Part shown: one piece after another, positions 1 to 7,106 of the stretch | How positions within the stretch are numbered: position 1 is the stretch's first letter | Layout of the letters: each line of letters starts with the position of its first letter | Assembly: GCA_964514665.1 (NCBI GenBank) | Contig: CAZESH010000230.1 | Location: 1-7,280 of the forward strand | From: CAZESH01 sp964514665 | Lineage (GTDB): Bacteria > Bacillota > Bacilli > Paenibacillales > KCTC-25726 | Reading direction: 5' to 3' | DNA length: 7,280 nucleotides | Notes under the pieces: generated by a model | The model's input: the letters and a program-made list of their open reading frames with translations, nothing else | The model's database searches: none | What the model was told of the DNA's origin: nothing | Translations under genes and position numbers: made by a program

Positions 1-14
1 AAATCGTAATCCAT
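1..14 (-). CDS. Possible 5' end of the next gene downstream of ftsY (partial, uncertain)
   Basis: An ATG on the minus strand at 12-14 opens a frame reading M-D-Y-D before the window ends. It lies about 45 bases downstream of the transcription start predicted from the strong promoter at 64-92. A G-rich stretch (GGGGGTG) about 11 bases upstream could be a loose ribosome binding site, but the spacing is long. Synteny in Bacillus-like genomes would put ylxM (a small helix-turn-helix protein linked to the signal recognition particle operon) or ffh here. Four residues cannot confirm this, and the true start may lie outside the window. Confidence 0.25.
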
Positions 15-63
15 TTTGTTTAGCACACCCCCGTCAAGGGTTACAGCTTTACACACAACTCAT

Positions 64-92
64 ATCATAACGAAAAGCTTTATGGATGTCAA
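64..92 (-). promoter_or_regulatory. Strong sigma-A-type promoter reading out of the window
   Basis: On the minus strand a perfect -35 box TTGACA (87-92) is followed by exactly 17 bases and a -10 box TATGAT (64-69, five of six matches to TATAAT). Start of transcription is expected near 57, leaving a leader of at least 40 bases before any gene. It lies downstream of the ftsY stop codon and points the same way, so it should drive the next operon. Inference from synteny: the ylxM-ffh-rpsP region. It is the best promoter match seen in the window. Confidence 0.8.
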
Positions 93-105
93 GGGAAATG
101 CCTTG

Positions 106-122
106 TCAGGAAAACATCCTGA
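106..122 (-). other. Short hairpin just downstream of ftsY, doubtful as a terminator
   Basis: Six-base arms TCAGGA and TCCTGA (106-111 and 117-122) flank a 5-base loop, about 18 bases past the ftsY stop. No T run follows on the minus strand, so it is not a standard intrinsic terminator for ftsY. A second 5-bp hairpin (90-94 with 101-105) abuts it and overlaps the -35 box of the following promoter. Either could be chance. If transcription of ftsY does end here, the signal is weak and readthrough into the next operon is likely. Confidence 0.3.
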
Positions 123-140
123 TTAATTTGCATGCTTTGC

Positions 141-1133
141 TCATTCCGCAGGCTGATCATCGTTAGCTGCTAATCCTGAAAAGAGGGCGTAAATAAACCG
201 CTCGGAATCGAACACCGCCAGGTCGTCCATCTTCTCGCCCAACCCGATAAATTTGACGGGCAAGTTCAGTTCGCGGCGGATGGCAATGACAATTCCGCCT
301 TTGGCCGTGCCATCCAGCTTGCTCAGGACAAGTCCCGTCACCCCGGTTTTCTCACCGAACATTTTCGCCTGGCTGAGAGCATTTTGGCCGGTCGTCGCAT
401 CGACAACAAGCAGCACCTCATGGGGAGCTTCCGGTACTTCACGGCGGATAACGCGGTAAATTTTATTCAGTTCCTCCATCAAATTCGCTTTATTTTGCAG
501 TCTGCCCGCCGTGTCGCAGAGCAAAATATCCACTCCCTGATGCTTGGCTGACTGAATCGCGTCGAAGATCACAGCTGCAGGATCTGACCCTGCCTGCTGG
601 CGGATGACCTCCACTCCGACTCGCTGGCCCCAAACCTCCAATTGTTCAATCGCTCCGGCACGGAACGTATCGCCCGCAGCGAGGATAACCTTTTTTCCTT
701 CCTGTTTAAAACGATGGGCAAGCTTGCCGATCGACGTTGTTTTGCCTACGCCATTAACCCCGACGAACAAATAGATCGTTAAACCTTGTTCATTCAGCTT
801 CAATCCGCTATCGTCCTTATCCTGAAGCAAATCCGTCAGCTTCTCCATCAAAATCGGCTGCAAATCCTGCGCCTCTTCAATTTTCTGTTTACGAACCTCG
901 TCCCGCAGATCATCAATCAGTTCCATTACCGTGTTGACACCCACATCGGAGGAGATCAGGATTTCCTCCAATTCCTCGTAAAACGCTTCATCGATTTTCT
1001 TGCGACGGAGAATCAGTTCCTCCATACGTTCGACAAAAGCATTGCGGGTTTTGCTCAGACCGTCTTTAAACTTCTGCGTCACCGCATCGGTTGATGCCGT
1101 AAACGTATCTTTGATTTTTTTGAAAAATCCCAT
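141..1133 (-). CDS. ftsY: Signal recognition particle receptor FtsY
   Basis: FtsY is the SRP receptor GTPase. It binds Ffh (SRP54) at the membrane and delivers ribosomes making membrane proteins to SecYEG. The 330-aa length matches the Bacillus type, which lacks the long acidic N-terminal domain of E. coli. The N-terminus starts MGFFKKIKDTF, an amphipathic helix suited to membrane contact. A helical N domain (about 20-105) is followed by the G domain: G1 P-loop GVNGVGKTT (125-133), DTFRAGA (155-161), G3 DTAGR (207-211), TGQ (248-250), G4 SKLD (271-274, often TKLD in relatives) and GLGE (297-300). The start is fixed by the SD AGAGGAG at 1141-1147, 7 bases upstream. It follows smc after 179 bases with no clear terminator between, so the two are probably cotranscribed. 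The frame is intact and nothing is unusual. Confidence 0.97.
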   Translation of the reverse strand: MGFFKKIKDTFTASTDAVTQKFKDGLSKTRNAFVERMEELILRRKKIDEAFYEELEEILISSDVGVNTVMELIDDLRDEVRKQKIEEAQDLQPILMEKLTDLLQDKDDSGLKLNEQGLTIYLFVGVNGVGKTTSIGKLAHRFKQEGKKVILAAGDTFRAGAIEQLEVWGQRVGVEVIRQQAGSDPAAVIFDAIQSAKHQGVDILLCDTAGRLQNKANLMEELNKIYRVIRREVPEAPHEVLLVVDATTGQNALSQAKMFGEKTGVTGLVLSKLDGTAKGGIVIAIRRELNLPVKFIGLGEKMDDLAVFDSERFIYALFSGLAANDDQPAE

Positions 1134-1312
1134 TGTTCCACTCCTCTAAAAGGATATATCCCATAAGCAATCCGGACCTTTTCTTGTTGACGGCCGTGAG
1201 TACAATATTTCTTCCAATCGCACATTTTTGCGTGTCGGCTCCTCGGTCCGTTAATACGCCCAAATGGCGCCATCCTCACCAATAACGCCCTCTTGTCCGC
1301 AGGCGCTAACGA
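1134..1312 (-). other. smc-ftsY intergenic gap with no convincing gene or terminator
   Basis: These 179 bases hold the ftsY ribosome binding site (1141-1147) and little else that I can support. I find no stem followed by a T run and no -35/-10 pair with sensible spacing on the minus strand. Three short palindromes are present: ATGGCGCCAT (1264-1273), ACGGCCGT near 1190, and GGATATATCC (1152-1161, next to the ftsY SD). Frames open across the gap lack an SD and give low-complexity-free but unrecognisable peptides that run into ftsY in the wrong frame, so I do not call a gene. It is probably an untranslated spacer inside one transcript. Confidence 0.5.
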
Positions 1313-4300
1313 TTATGCGGAAACGGGCTCGTCTTCGCCCTCCAAACGGACGGACACGAGCTTGGAGATTCCGTCCTCTTCCATCGTCACTCCGTAGAGT
1401 ACGTCAGCTTCCTCCATCGTTCCCTTGCGGTGAGTCACGACGATAAATTGCGTCTCATTGGAAAATTCGCGCAAATACTCGGCAAAGCGCGTCACATTGG
1501 CATCGTCCAACGCGGCTTCGACCTCATCAAGCACACAGAATGGAACCGGTTTGATTCTGAGAATCGCAAACAGCAGCGCAATGGCCGTCAATGCCCGCTC
1601 ACCGCCGGAAAGCAGCGAAAGATTTTGCAATTTTTTACCCGGGGGCTGGGCGACGATTTCAATGCCCGTGTCGAGCAGATTGCCCGGCTCGGAGAGCACC
1701 AGATCGGCTCTTCCGCCTCCGAACAGCTTGGAGAAAACAATCACGAATTGGCTGCGGATGGCCTCGAATGTTTCCTCAAAGCGATTTGACATTTCCGTTT
1801 CAATTTCGCGAATCACTTGATAAAGTGTGGATTTGGCTTCAATTAAATCATCCTGCTGTTCACTCAGAAAGGCGAAGCGCTCACTGACACGCTGAAACTC
1901 CTCAATTGCCCCGAGATTGACTTCGCCGAGCTGTGCGATTTGCCGCTTCAAATCGCGAACCAGGCTTTGCGTGCCCATGATGTCTTCGGGTACGGGATAT
2001 CTTTCCTTGGCCAGCTCATAGCTCATCTCGTATTCTTCGGAGAGTTTGTTCAGCAGATTGTCAAGCTCAACGTCCAGACGGTTGACGCGCACCTCGGTTT
2101 GATGCATGCCCTCCTCGATTTGCTTCAATTGAACACGCTGTTCTTTGGTTTCATTTTCTTCCTCTTCCAGCTTCCGGATCGCTTGCGCCCTCTCCGCCCG
2201 TTTGAATTCAATCGTCTCGGAGCATTCCTGTTTTTTCAGTTGGAAATGGTTGAGATTTTCCAGCTGCTGCACGGCTTCAAGCTGATTTTGCTGCTCGTCT
2301 CGATCCATTTGGCTCAACAGCTCCCTGCTCCCCGCCATTTCTTCGGAAATCGCCGCCAAATCCTGATCGAGTCTGGCGATTTGCTGGGCAACCGCCTGTT
2401 TTTCCTGAGAGGCTTCCGCCACCTTCACTTTCAAATCGGTAAGCTGCGCCTGAATTTGCTCTCTCGCCGATTCCTGAATTTTGCGTGCCGCCTCCGCTTC
2501 GCGAATGGCCTGCTGCAAAGCAGATTCCGTCTCCTGGTGCTGCTGTAAATCAGCTGCCAATTGCTCGATTTTCCTGCGGTTTTGCTGCTGCTCATCGCCG
2601 TGGGACTGCCCCTCTTGGGCAAACAGTTCCAACTGTGAGGAGAGTCGCTGCTGCTCGTTTTGCAGCTGTGTGTACTCTGCGCGCAGCTGCTGCTCGTCCA
2701 AACGCGACTGCTCGCCTTTTTGACGCAGTGTCTCAAGCTCGGATGTCAAGGATGCAATCGCCTGCTTCAGCTTGTTCGCTTTTCCTTTGATTTCTTCCAA
2801 ATGGCTTTTCGACTGTTTAATTTCTTCATCCATTTGTTCCAGCTGCCGCTGTCTGCCGAGCAGATTGGCATTTTTCCTTTGCTGGCTGCCCCCGGTCATC
2901 GATCCGCCGGCATTAACGACATCCCCCTCGAGCGTTACGACGCGGTAACGGTATCTGCATGCTGCGGCAATCCGGTTGGCCTGCTCCATTTGTTCGGCAA
3001 TCAGCACGTTGCCAAGCAGGCTATGAAAAATGTTGGCGTATTTGCGATCATAAGAAACCAAATCAACCGCTGTTCCGACAAACCCGGGCAACGCAGACGC
3101 CGCCTTAAGCTCAGCATCGGCGATAAAACGCCCTTGAATGACGTCCAGAGGAAGGAAAGTCGCTCTTCCCAGCTGGCGCCTCTTCAAATAAGCGATCGCT
3201 TCGCGGGCGGAAGCTTCATCCTCCATGACGATATGCTGCAGTGCTCCCCCAAGCGCGGTTTCAATCGCCGTCTCGTACTGGGCGGAAACCTTTACCAGCT
3301 CGGCTACGGCTCCTTGAACGCCTCCCAGCCCTCCGCTTTTGCCACGCGTTTTAAGCACTTCCTTGACCCCTTGTAAAAAGCCCTCGAAGTCATTATGCAT
3401 CTCCAGGATCGTATCTCTTCTTGAAGCCAGCGCTTCGATTTTCTGCTCCCATTTACGGGTAGTCAAGACTGCTTCCTCGAGCAGCTTTTCCTCGCCTTTA
3501 ATCGATTGGGCAATGGCTACATATTGTTCTTTGATCTCGTCAATTTGACGTGCCGCCGCGGCAATTTGCTCTTCCTTGCTTTTCAGCCCGGCGGTCAGGA
3601 GTTCGGCTTCCTCGGCCATTTGCTTTTGATCATCGTCAAGGCGCATCATTCTGCGCTCCGCAGCTTCTATTTGCTGTTCATGATAGCGAATTTCATTCTT
3701 GCAATGCGCGATGCGGTTAAGGGCATCCAGCAGCTCTGCCTTTAATCCCTCTTCCTTGTCCGCAGCCGTTCCGCCATGCACGCCTAGCAGCCGTTCCTCC
3801 TCGGCAAGCAGGGTTTCCTTAAGCTCGCCGAGCTTTTGTGAAACGGCTTCAAATTTCTGCTCCATACCCAGCTTTTCCTGCTCGCGCTCGTTCCTGCGCT
3901 TTTCCTGGGCAGCAATCGTCTGCTCCAGCTGTCTGCGGTTTTGCTCCAGATTTTTTTGGCGTTCCTTCAGTACTTCTCCCTGGCCTTCGCATTTCTCGTA
4001 TTCCTCACTGAATTTAAGCAGGGCAGCATGCAGCTGCTCCAGCTCCTCTTCAAGCCTCCTTGTTTCCATCCGGTGTTTCTCCAAATGGGCGTCATGCCGG
4101 CTTACAACGGTGGAGAGCTGCAGCTGCTCTTCCTGCAGCTGCTTAAGCTTGTCGCCTGCTTCCTGCCAGGAACGGTGAATTTGCTCAATTTGGAACACAT
4201 ACACGGAAATCTCGCTCGATTTCAGCTCTTCTCTTAATTGCTTGAATTTTTGCGCTTTCTCCGATTGCTCCCGCAGAGGCTCGATTTGATCCTCAAGCTC

Positions 4301-4888
4301 GGAGATCAGGTCGTGGATGCGCAGCAAATTTTGCTCGGTTTCATCCAGCTTCTTTTGCGCTTCCCTTTTTCTCGTTTTATATTTTACGATACCCGAGGCT
4401 TCCTCAAATATGGCCCGGCGATCCTCGGAACGGGTGCTCAGGATTTCCTCGATCCGGCCTTGTCCGATAATCGAATAGGCTTCCTTGCCGATACCCGTAT
4501 CCATGAAAAGCTCTGTAATGTCTCTTAAGCGGCAGACCTGTTTGTTGATATAGTAGTCGCTGTCTCCGCTGCGGTTGATCCGCCGGGTGACCGTCACTTC
4601 ACTGAAATCGAGCGGCAGCGCATGATCGTCATTATCCAAGGTGAGGGAAACCTCGCAGTAATTTACCGGTTTTCTCGAAACGCTGCCGGCGAAAATAACA
4701 TCCTCCATCTTTCCGCCGCGCAACGACTTTGCGCTTTGCTCGCCAAGCACCCAACGGATGCCGTCGGAAATGTTGCTTTTGCCGCTGCCGTTCGGACCGA
4801 CCACTGCAGTGATGCCGTTTACGAATTCCAGCTCGGTTTTATCCGCAAACGATTTGAATCCCGTTAGTTCGATGCGTTTTAAAAACAT
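1313..4888 (-). CDS. smc: Chromosome condensation ATPase SMC
   Basis: SMC forms a ring-shaped homodimer with ScpA and ScpB that loads near the origin via ParB and drives chromosome compaction and segregation. Length is 1191 aa, close to the 1186 aa of B. subtilis. The N-terminal ATPase half has Walker A GPNGSGKS (31-38), the R-loop SLRGG (55-59) and Q-loop GQGR (142-145). A coiled-coil arm rich in E, Q, K and R spans about 170-500. The hinge occupies about 500-675, with GG pairs and the GGSMTGG segment (661-667). The return coil runs about 676-1010. The C-terminal half holds the ABC signature LSGGE (1093-1097), Walker B ending L-D-E (1120-1122, E1122 catalytic) and the switch histidine H1153. 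The SD GAGGTGA (4893-4899) precedes the ATG by 4 bases. A terminator and an extended -10 element lie just upstream, so it may start its own transcript with ftsY. The frame is continuous. Confidence 0.98.
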   Translation of the reverse strand: MFLKRIELTGFKSFADKTELEFVNGITAVVGPNGSGKSNISDGIRWVLGEQSAKSLRGGKMEDVIFAGSVSRKPVNYCEVSLTLDNDDHALPLDFSEVTVTRRINRSGDSDYYINKQVCRLRDITELFMDTGIGKEAYSIIGQGRIEEILSTRSEDRRAIFEEASGIVKYKTRKREAQKKLDETEQNLLRIHDLISELEDQIEPLREQSEKAQKFKQLREELKSSEISVYVFQIEQIHRSWQEAGDKLKQLQEEQLQLSTVVSRHDAHLEKHRMETRRLEEELEQLHAALLKFSEEYEKCEGQGEVLKERQKNLEQNRRQLEQTIAAQEKRRNEREQEKLGMEQKFEAVSQKLGELKETLLAEEERLLGVHGGTAADKEEGLKAELLDALNRIAHCKNEIRYHEQQIEAAERRMMRLDDDQKQMAEEAELLTAGLKSKEEQIAAAARQIDEIKEQYVAIAQSIKGEEKLLEEAVLTTRKWEQKIEALASRRDTILEMHNDFEGFLQGVKEVLKTRGKSGGLGGVQGAVAELVKVSAQYETAIETALGGALQHIVMEDEASAREAIAYLKRRQLGRATFLPLDVIQGRFIADAELKAASALPGFVGTAVDLVSYDRKYANIFHSLLGNVLIAEQMEQANRIAAACRYRYRVVTLEGDVVNAGGSMTGGSQQRKNANLLGRQRQLEQMDEEIKQSKSHLEEIKGKANKLKQAIASLTSELETLRQKGEQSRLDEQQLRAEYTQLQNEQQRLSSQLELFAQEGQSHGDEQQQNRRKIEQLAADLQQHQETESALQQAIREAEAARKIQESAREQIQAQLTDLKVKVAEASQEKQAVAQQIARLDQDLAAISEEMAGSRELLSQMDRDEQQNQLEAVQQLENLNHFQLKKQECSETIEFKRAERAQAIRKLEEEENETKEQRVQLKQIEEGMHQTEVRVNRLDVELDNLLNKLSEEYEMSYELAKERYPVPEDIMGTQSLVRDLKRQIAQLGEVNLGAIEEFQRVSERFAFLSEQQDDLIEAKSTLYQVIREIETEMSNRFEETFEAIRSQFVIVFSKLFGGGRADLVLSEPGNLLDTGIEIVAQPPGKKLQNLSLLSGGERALTAIALLFAILRIKPVPFCVLDEVEAALDDANVTRFAEYLREFSNETQFIVVTHRKGTMEEADVLYGVTMEEDGISKLVSVRLEGEDEPVSA

Positions 4889-4905
4889 CCTCTCACCTCA
4901 AGCTT

Positions 4906-4914
4906 ATTGTATCA
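4906..4914 (-). promoter_or_regulatory. Candidate extended -10 promoter for smc-ftsY
   Basis: On the minus strand TG-A-TACAAT (4914-4906) matches an extended -10 element, with a five-of-six match to TATAAT. An overlapping TATGAT (4916-4911) is an alternative. No -35 box is recognisable at 16-18 bases, although an A/T-rich tract (4926-4935) lies upstream. Start of transcription would fall about 7 bases downstream, giving an extremely short leader of roughly 10-15 bases that barely contains the SD. The case for it is mostly positional: it lies between an intrinsic terminator and the smc start. Confidence 0.38.
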
Positions 4915-4926
4915 TAAGATCAGGAT

Positions 4927-4955
4927 AAAAATTTTCGCTCACGAAAAAAAGCGAA
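4927..4955 (-). terminator. Second, overlapping hairpin with a T5 tract
   Basis: On the minus strand TTCGCT (4950-4955) can pair with AGCGAA (4934-4939) across a 10-base loop, and the right arm is followed by AATTTTT (4933-4927). The left arm is the same segment used as the 3' arm of the stronger terminator at 4944-4976, so the two folds exclude each other. It could serve as a back-up terminator for readthrough transcripts, or be a side effect of a repeated AGCGA/TCGCT motif. Confidence 0.4.
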
Positions 4956-4976
4956 GACAACGTAAGCCGTCTCGCT
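4944..4976 (-). terminator. Intrinsic terminator downstream of rnc
   Basis: On the minus strand, 4 bases after the rnc stop codon, AGCGA-GAC (4976-4969) pairs with GTC-T-TCGCT (4958-4950). The stem is 8 bp with a single bulged T and a 10-base loop. It is followed at once by a run of seven T residues (4950-4944, the first closing the stem). This is a standard rho-independent terminator layout, of moderate stem strength. It should end part or all of the acpP-fabF-rnc transcription before smc. Confidence 0.75.
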
Positions 4977-4980
4977 CCCA

Positions 4981-5688
4981 TTATTTGCGGGTATTTTTCC
5001 GTTGAAACACTTCCAAGCCGGAAATCGCTTGAGCCGCAGCCTGCTGCTCCGATTCCTTCTTGGAACGGCCCGTTCCTTGTCCAAGCAGCCTGCCGTCCAT
5101 ATAAACCTGTGAAACGAACTCTTTATCGTGCGCCGGTCCTTTTTCATCGACAATGCGGTATTCCAAAATCCCCATATTGTGATGCTGGGTAAATTCCTGC
5201 AGCTGCGTTTTGAAGTCGATGATTTGCAGCTCGGCGATCTTGCCGAACAGATGCTTCTTGAGGAAATTCGTGACGGCAGGCATCCCTTGATCGAGGTACA
5301 AAGCGCCGACAAAGGATTCGAATACATCGGCAAGCAGCGCCGGACGCGATCTTCCTCCCGTTAGTTCCTCCCCTTTGCCGAGCAAAACGTAGGAGCCGAA
5401 ATTCAATTCTTCAGCGATTCTAAACAAAGACGGCTCACACACAATCGAAGCCCGCAGCTTGGTCAGTTCACCTTCACTTCGCTCCGGATACATTTGAAAC
5501 AAATAATCCGATACCGATAATTCCAAAACGGCATCGCCGAGAAATTCCATCCGCTCGTTATCCTTCATTTGCGCCATTCGATGCTCGTTGACAAACGATG
5601 AATGGGTGAACGCTTGGCGAAGCAAATGATGGTTGTGAAAGAAGATGCCGAGTTCGTTTTGTAATTGTTTGAAATTTGGATTCAACAT
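4981..5688 (-). CDS. rnc: Ribonuclease III
   Basis: RNase III is a homodimeric, Mg2+-dependent endonuclease that cuts double-stranded RNA. In Firmicutes it acts in maturation of rRNA and small cytoplasmic RNA and in turnover of structured or antisense-paired mRNA. With the start chosen here it is 235 aa (B. subtilis 249). The catalytic domain carries the signature N-E-R-M-E-F-L-G-D (44-52), giving acidic residues E45, E48 and D52, and a second site LLADVFESF with D121 and E124. The double-stranded RNA-binding domain runs from about 158 and ends with the usual basic, Ala-rich helix GRSKKESEQQAAAQAI (207-222). The frame is open 27 bases further upstream to a GTG, but AAGGTGG at 5698-5704 sits 9 bases before the ATG at 5686-5688, so that ATG is preferred. 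A terminator follows directly. A long inverted repeat upstream (5768-5858) may be an RNase III target. Confidence 0.96.
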   Translation of the reverse strand: MLNPNFKQLQNELGIFFHNHHLLRQAFTHSSFVNEHRMAQMKDNERMEFLGDAVLELSVSDYLFQMYPERSEGELTKLRASIVCEPSLFRIAEELNFGSYVLLGKGEELTGGRSRPALLADVFESFVGALYLDQGMPAVTNFLKKHLFGKIAELQIIDFKTQLQEFTQHHNMGILEYRIVDEKGPAHDKEFVSQVYMDGRLLGQGTGRSKKESEQQAAAQAISGLEVFQRKNTRK

Positions 5689-5697
5689 TTGCCACCA

Positions 5698-5704
5698 CCA
5701 CCTT
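5698..5704 (-). promoter_or_regulatory. Ribosome binding site that fixes the rnc start
   Basis: AAGGTGG on the minus strand is a near-complete match to the anti-SD of Firmicute 16S rRNA and lies 9 bases before the ATG at 5686-5688. It falls inside the longer open frame that begins with GTG at 5713-5715, where it would encode Arg-Trp-Trp. The run of three Trp residues in that extension also argues it is untranslated leader. The residue pattern after the ATG (MLNPNFKQL) fits RNase III N-termini. Confidence 0.85.
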
Positions 5705-5767
5705 GAATTCGTCACACGGCTTTGCTCATGAAATTAAGATTAGCATGCGCAGAAAACCGGCTGGTCA

Positions 5768-5858
5768 TCACGAGGAAACAACTTCCACTAGATTGTTGGC
5801 AAAGATCAATAAACCGCTGATACTTTGCCAACAAAAGTGAGAACTATTTTCCTCGCGA
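5768..5858 (-). repeat. Long imperfect inverted repeat in the fabF-rnc gap (structured RNA candidate)
   Basis: On the minus strand this 91-base segment can fold into one extended stem. The outer arms (5848-5858 with 5768-5778) pair over 11 bp with one G-U. A middle segment (about 5836-5843 with 5783-5789) pairs over about 7 bp with one bulge. The inner arms TTGTTGGCAAAG (5823-5834) and CTTTGCCAACAA (5793-5804) are a perfect 12-bp match and can extend 4 bp into the loop (5818-5821 with 5805-5808). It starts 9 bases past the fabF stop and ends about 80 bases before rnc. No T run follows, so it is not a normal terminator. Possible roles, all inferred: RNase III processing site, mRNA stability element, or an intergenic repeat family. 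Confidence 0.75.
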
Positions 5859-5867
5859 GCCCTAAGC

Positions 5868-7106
5868 TTACGCTTCAAATTTTTTCAAAATGATGGTTGC
5901 ATTATGTCCGCCGAATCCGAAGGAATTGGACATCGCAATATGTACCTCTGCTTTTCGCGGTTTGTTCGGCACATAATCCAAGTCGCAATCCGGATCGGGA
6001 GTTTCCAAATTGATGGTCGGAGGAATCATGCCCTTGTTGATCGTGAGTCCGCAGATCACCGCCTCGACTCCGCCGGCTGCTCCCAGTAAATGCCCTGTCA
6101 TCGATTTGGTTGAAGAAATCGCAACTTTATACGCATAATCGCCGAACGTCTTCTTGATTGCGATCGTCTCCGATTTGTCCCCTGGAGGGGTGGACGTTCC
6201 ATGGGCATTGATATAGTCAACCTGCTCATTTGAAAGGTTTGCGCTTTTAATCGCCCGCTTCATAGAGCGAACGGCTCCGTCCGGATCCGGATCGGTGATG
6301 TGATAAGCATCTCCGCTCATGCCGTATCCGATGATCTCGGCATAAATGCGCGCACCGCGCTTTTGGGCATGCTCCAGAGATTCCAGAATAAGAATCCCCG
6401 CACCTTCCCCCATCACAAAACCGTCTCTGTCCGCATCAAAGGGACGGCTTGCTTTCTCGGGCTCATCATTGCGGGTGGACATCGCACGCATCGCACAGAA
6501 TCCGGCCATGCCCGTCGGGCGAATCGTCGCCTCGGCGCCGCCGCAGATCATGACATCCGCTTCGCCGCTTTGAATCAGCTTGTAGGAATCGCCAATGGAA
6601 TGCGTCCCGGTTGCACAAGCGGTGACCGCCGTGCTGTTCGGGCCTTTGGCTCCTGTAGAAATGGAAATTTGGCCGGAGGCCATATTGGCGATCATCATCG
6701 GGATGAAGAAAGGGCTTACCCTTTTCGGGCCTTTATCCAACAAAATGCTGTGCTGATCCTCCCAAGTGCCGAGTCCTCCGATGCCGGAACCGACATATAC
6801 GCCCGCCCGTTCCGGATCTTCCAATTCGCGGATGTTCAGATTGGCATCCTGAAGTGCATTTTTACTTGCAGCCACGGCAAATTGCACAAATCTGTCCATA
6901 CGTTTGGCATCTCGTCTATCCATATAATCCTCGGGATTAAAATCCTTAATGGAAGCGGCGATCTTCGTGGGGTATTCACTTGTATCGAATGCCTCGACCC
7001 GCGAAACTCCCGATTTGCCGGCCATCAGATTATCCCAAAATGTATTCAAATCGGCGCCAAGCGAAGTAATGACGCCCATACCGGTAACTACGACTCTATT
7101 CTTCAT
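5868..7106 (-). CDS. fabF: Beta-ketoacyl-ACP synthase II (FabF)
   Basis: FabF condenses malonyl-ACP with a growing acyl-ACP in type II fatty acid synthesis, releasing CO2 and extending the chain by two carbons in the cytosol. The 412-aa length is typical. The thiolase-fold active site is complete: nucleophile C164 in V-T-A-C-A-T-G (161-167), H302 in AHGTST (301-306), K334 in SSTKS (331-335) and H339 in TGHLLGAAGG (337-346). The glycine-rich gating loop GFGGHN (397-402) has the Phe that controls acyl entry, and the MKNRVVVTGMG start is family-like. Cys-His-His chemistry marks a FabF/FabB-type enzyme rather than FabH (Cys-His-Asn), and the length and adjacency to acpP favour FabF. The SD AGGTGG (7112-7117) lies 5 bases before the ATG. 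It is downstream of acpP by about 107 bases with a hairpin between, and shares its strand and probably its transcript. Confidence 0.97.
   Translation of the reverse strand: MKNRVVVTGMGVITSLGADLNTFWDNLMAGKSGVSRVEAFDTSEYPTKIAASIKDFNPEDYMDRRDAKRMDRFVQFAVAASKNALQDANLNIRELEDPERAGVYVGSGIGGLGTWEDQHSILLDKGPKRVSPFFIPMMIANMASGQISISTGAKGPNSTAVTACATGTHSIGDSYKLIQSGEADVMICGGAEATIRPTGMAGFCAMRAMSTRNDEPEKASRPFDADRDGFVMGEGAGILILESLEHAQKRGARIYAEIIGYGMSGDAYHITDPDPDGAVRSMKRAIKSANLSNEQVDYINAHGTSTPPGDKSETIAIKKTFGDYAYKVAISSTKSMTGHLLGAAGGVEAVICGLTINKGMIPPTINLETPDPDCDLDYVPNKPRKAEVHIAMSNSFGFGGHNATIILKKFEA

Noticed and set aside
1186..1206. TTGACG followed by TACAAT on the plus strand as a promoter
   Set aside because: The spacing is only 8 bases and no plus-strand gene lies downstream.
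1173..1250. Separated CGGACC/GGTCCG arms in the smc-ftsY gap as a possible stem
   Set aside because: Only 6 bp with more than 60 bases between the arms and no T tract; this is expected by chance.
1079..1282. Small minus-strand frames spanning the smc-ftsY gap into the start of ftsY
   Set aside because: They overlap the ftsY start in a different frame, lack an SD, and show no recognisable motif.
1940..2548. A 202-codon Leu/Phe-rich plus-strand frame that looks like a membrane protein
   Set aside because: Antisense reading of Glu/Gln/Lys-rich coiled-coil codons naturally gives Leu/Phe-rich sequence, so the apparent hydrophobic segments are an artefact of the smc arm.
2660..3376. A 238-codon plus-strand frame opposite the smc hinge
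   Set aside because: It is a mirror of the conserved smc hinge and coil coding sequence, with no family resemblance or translation signals.
3699..4178. A Ser/Cys-rich plus-strand frame opposite the smc N-terminal arm
   Set aside because: The low-complexity composition is the reverse complement of coiled-coil codons; there is no independent evidence of coding.
1313..4888. Repetitive CTGCAGCTGCT-like stretches within smc as a DNA repeat array
   Set aside because: They are irregular, keep the reading frame, and reflect Gln/Glu/Leu heptads of the coiled coil rather than a repeat element.
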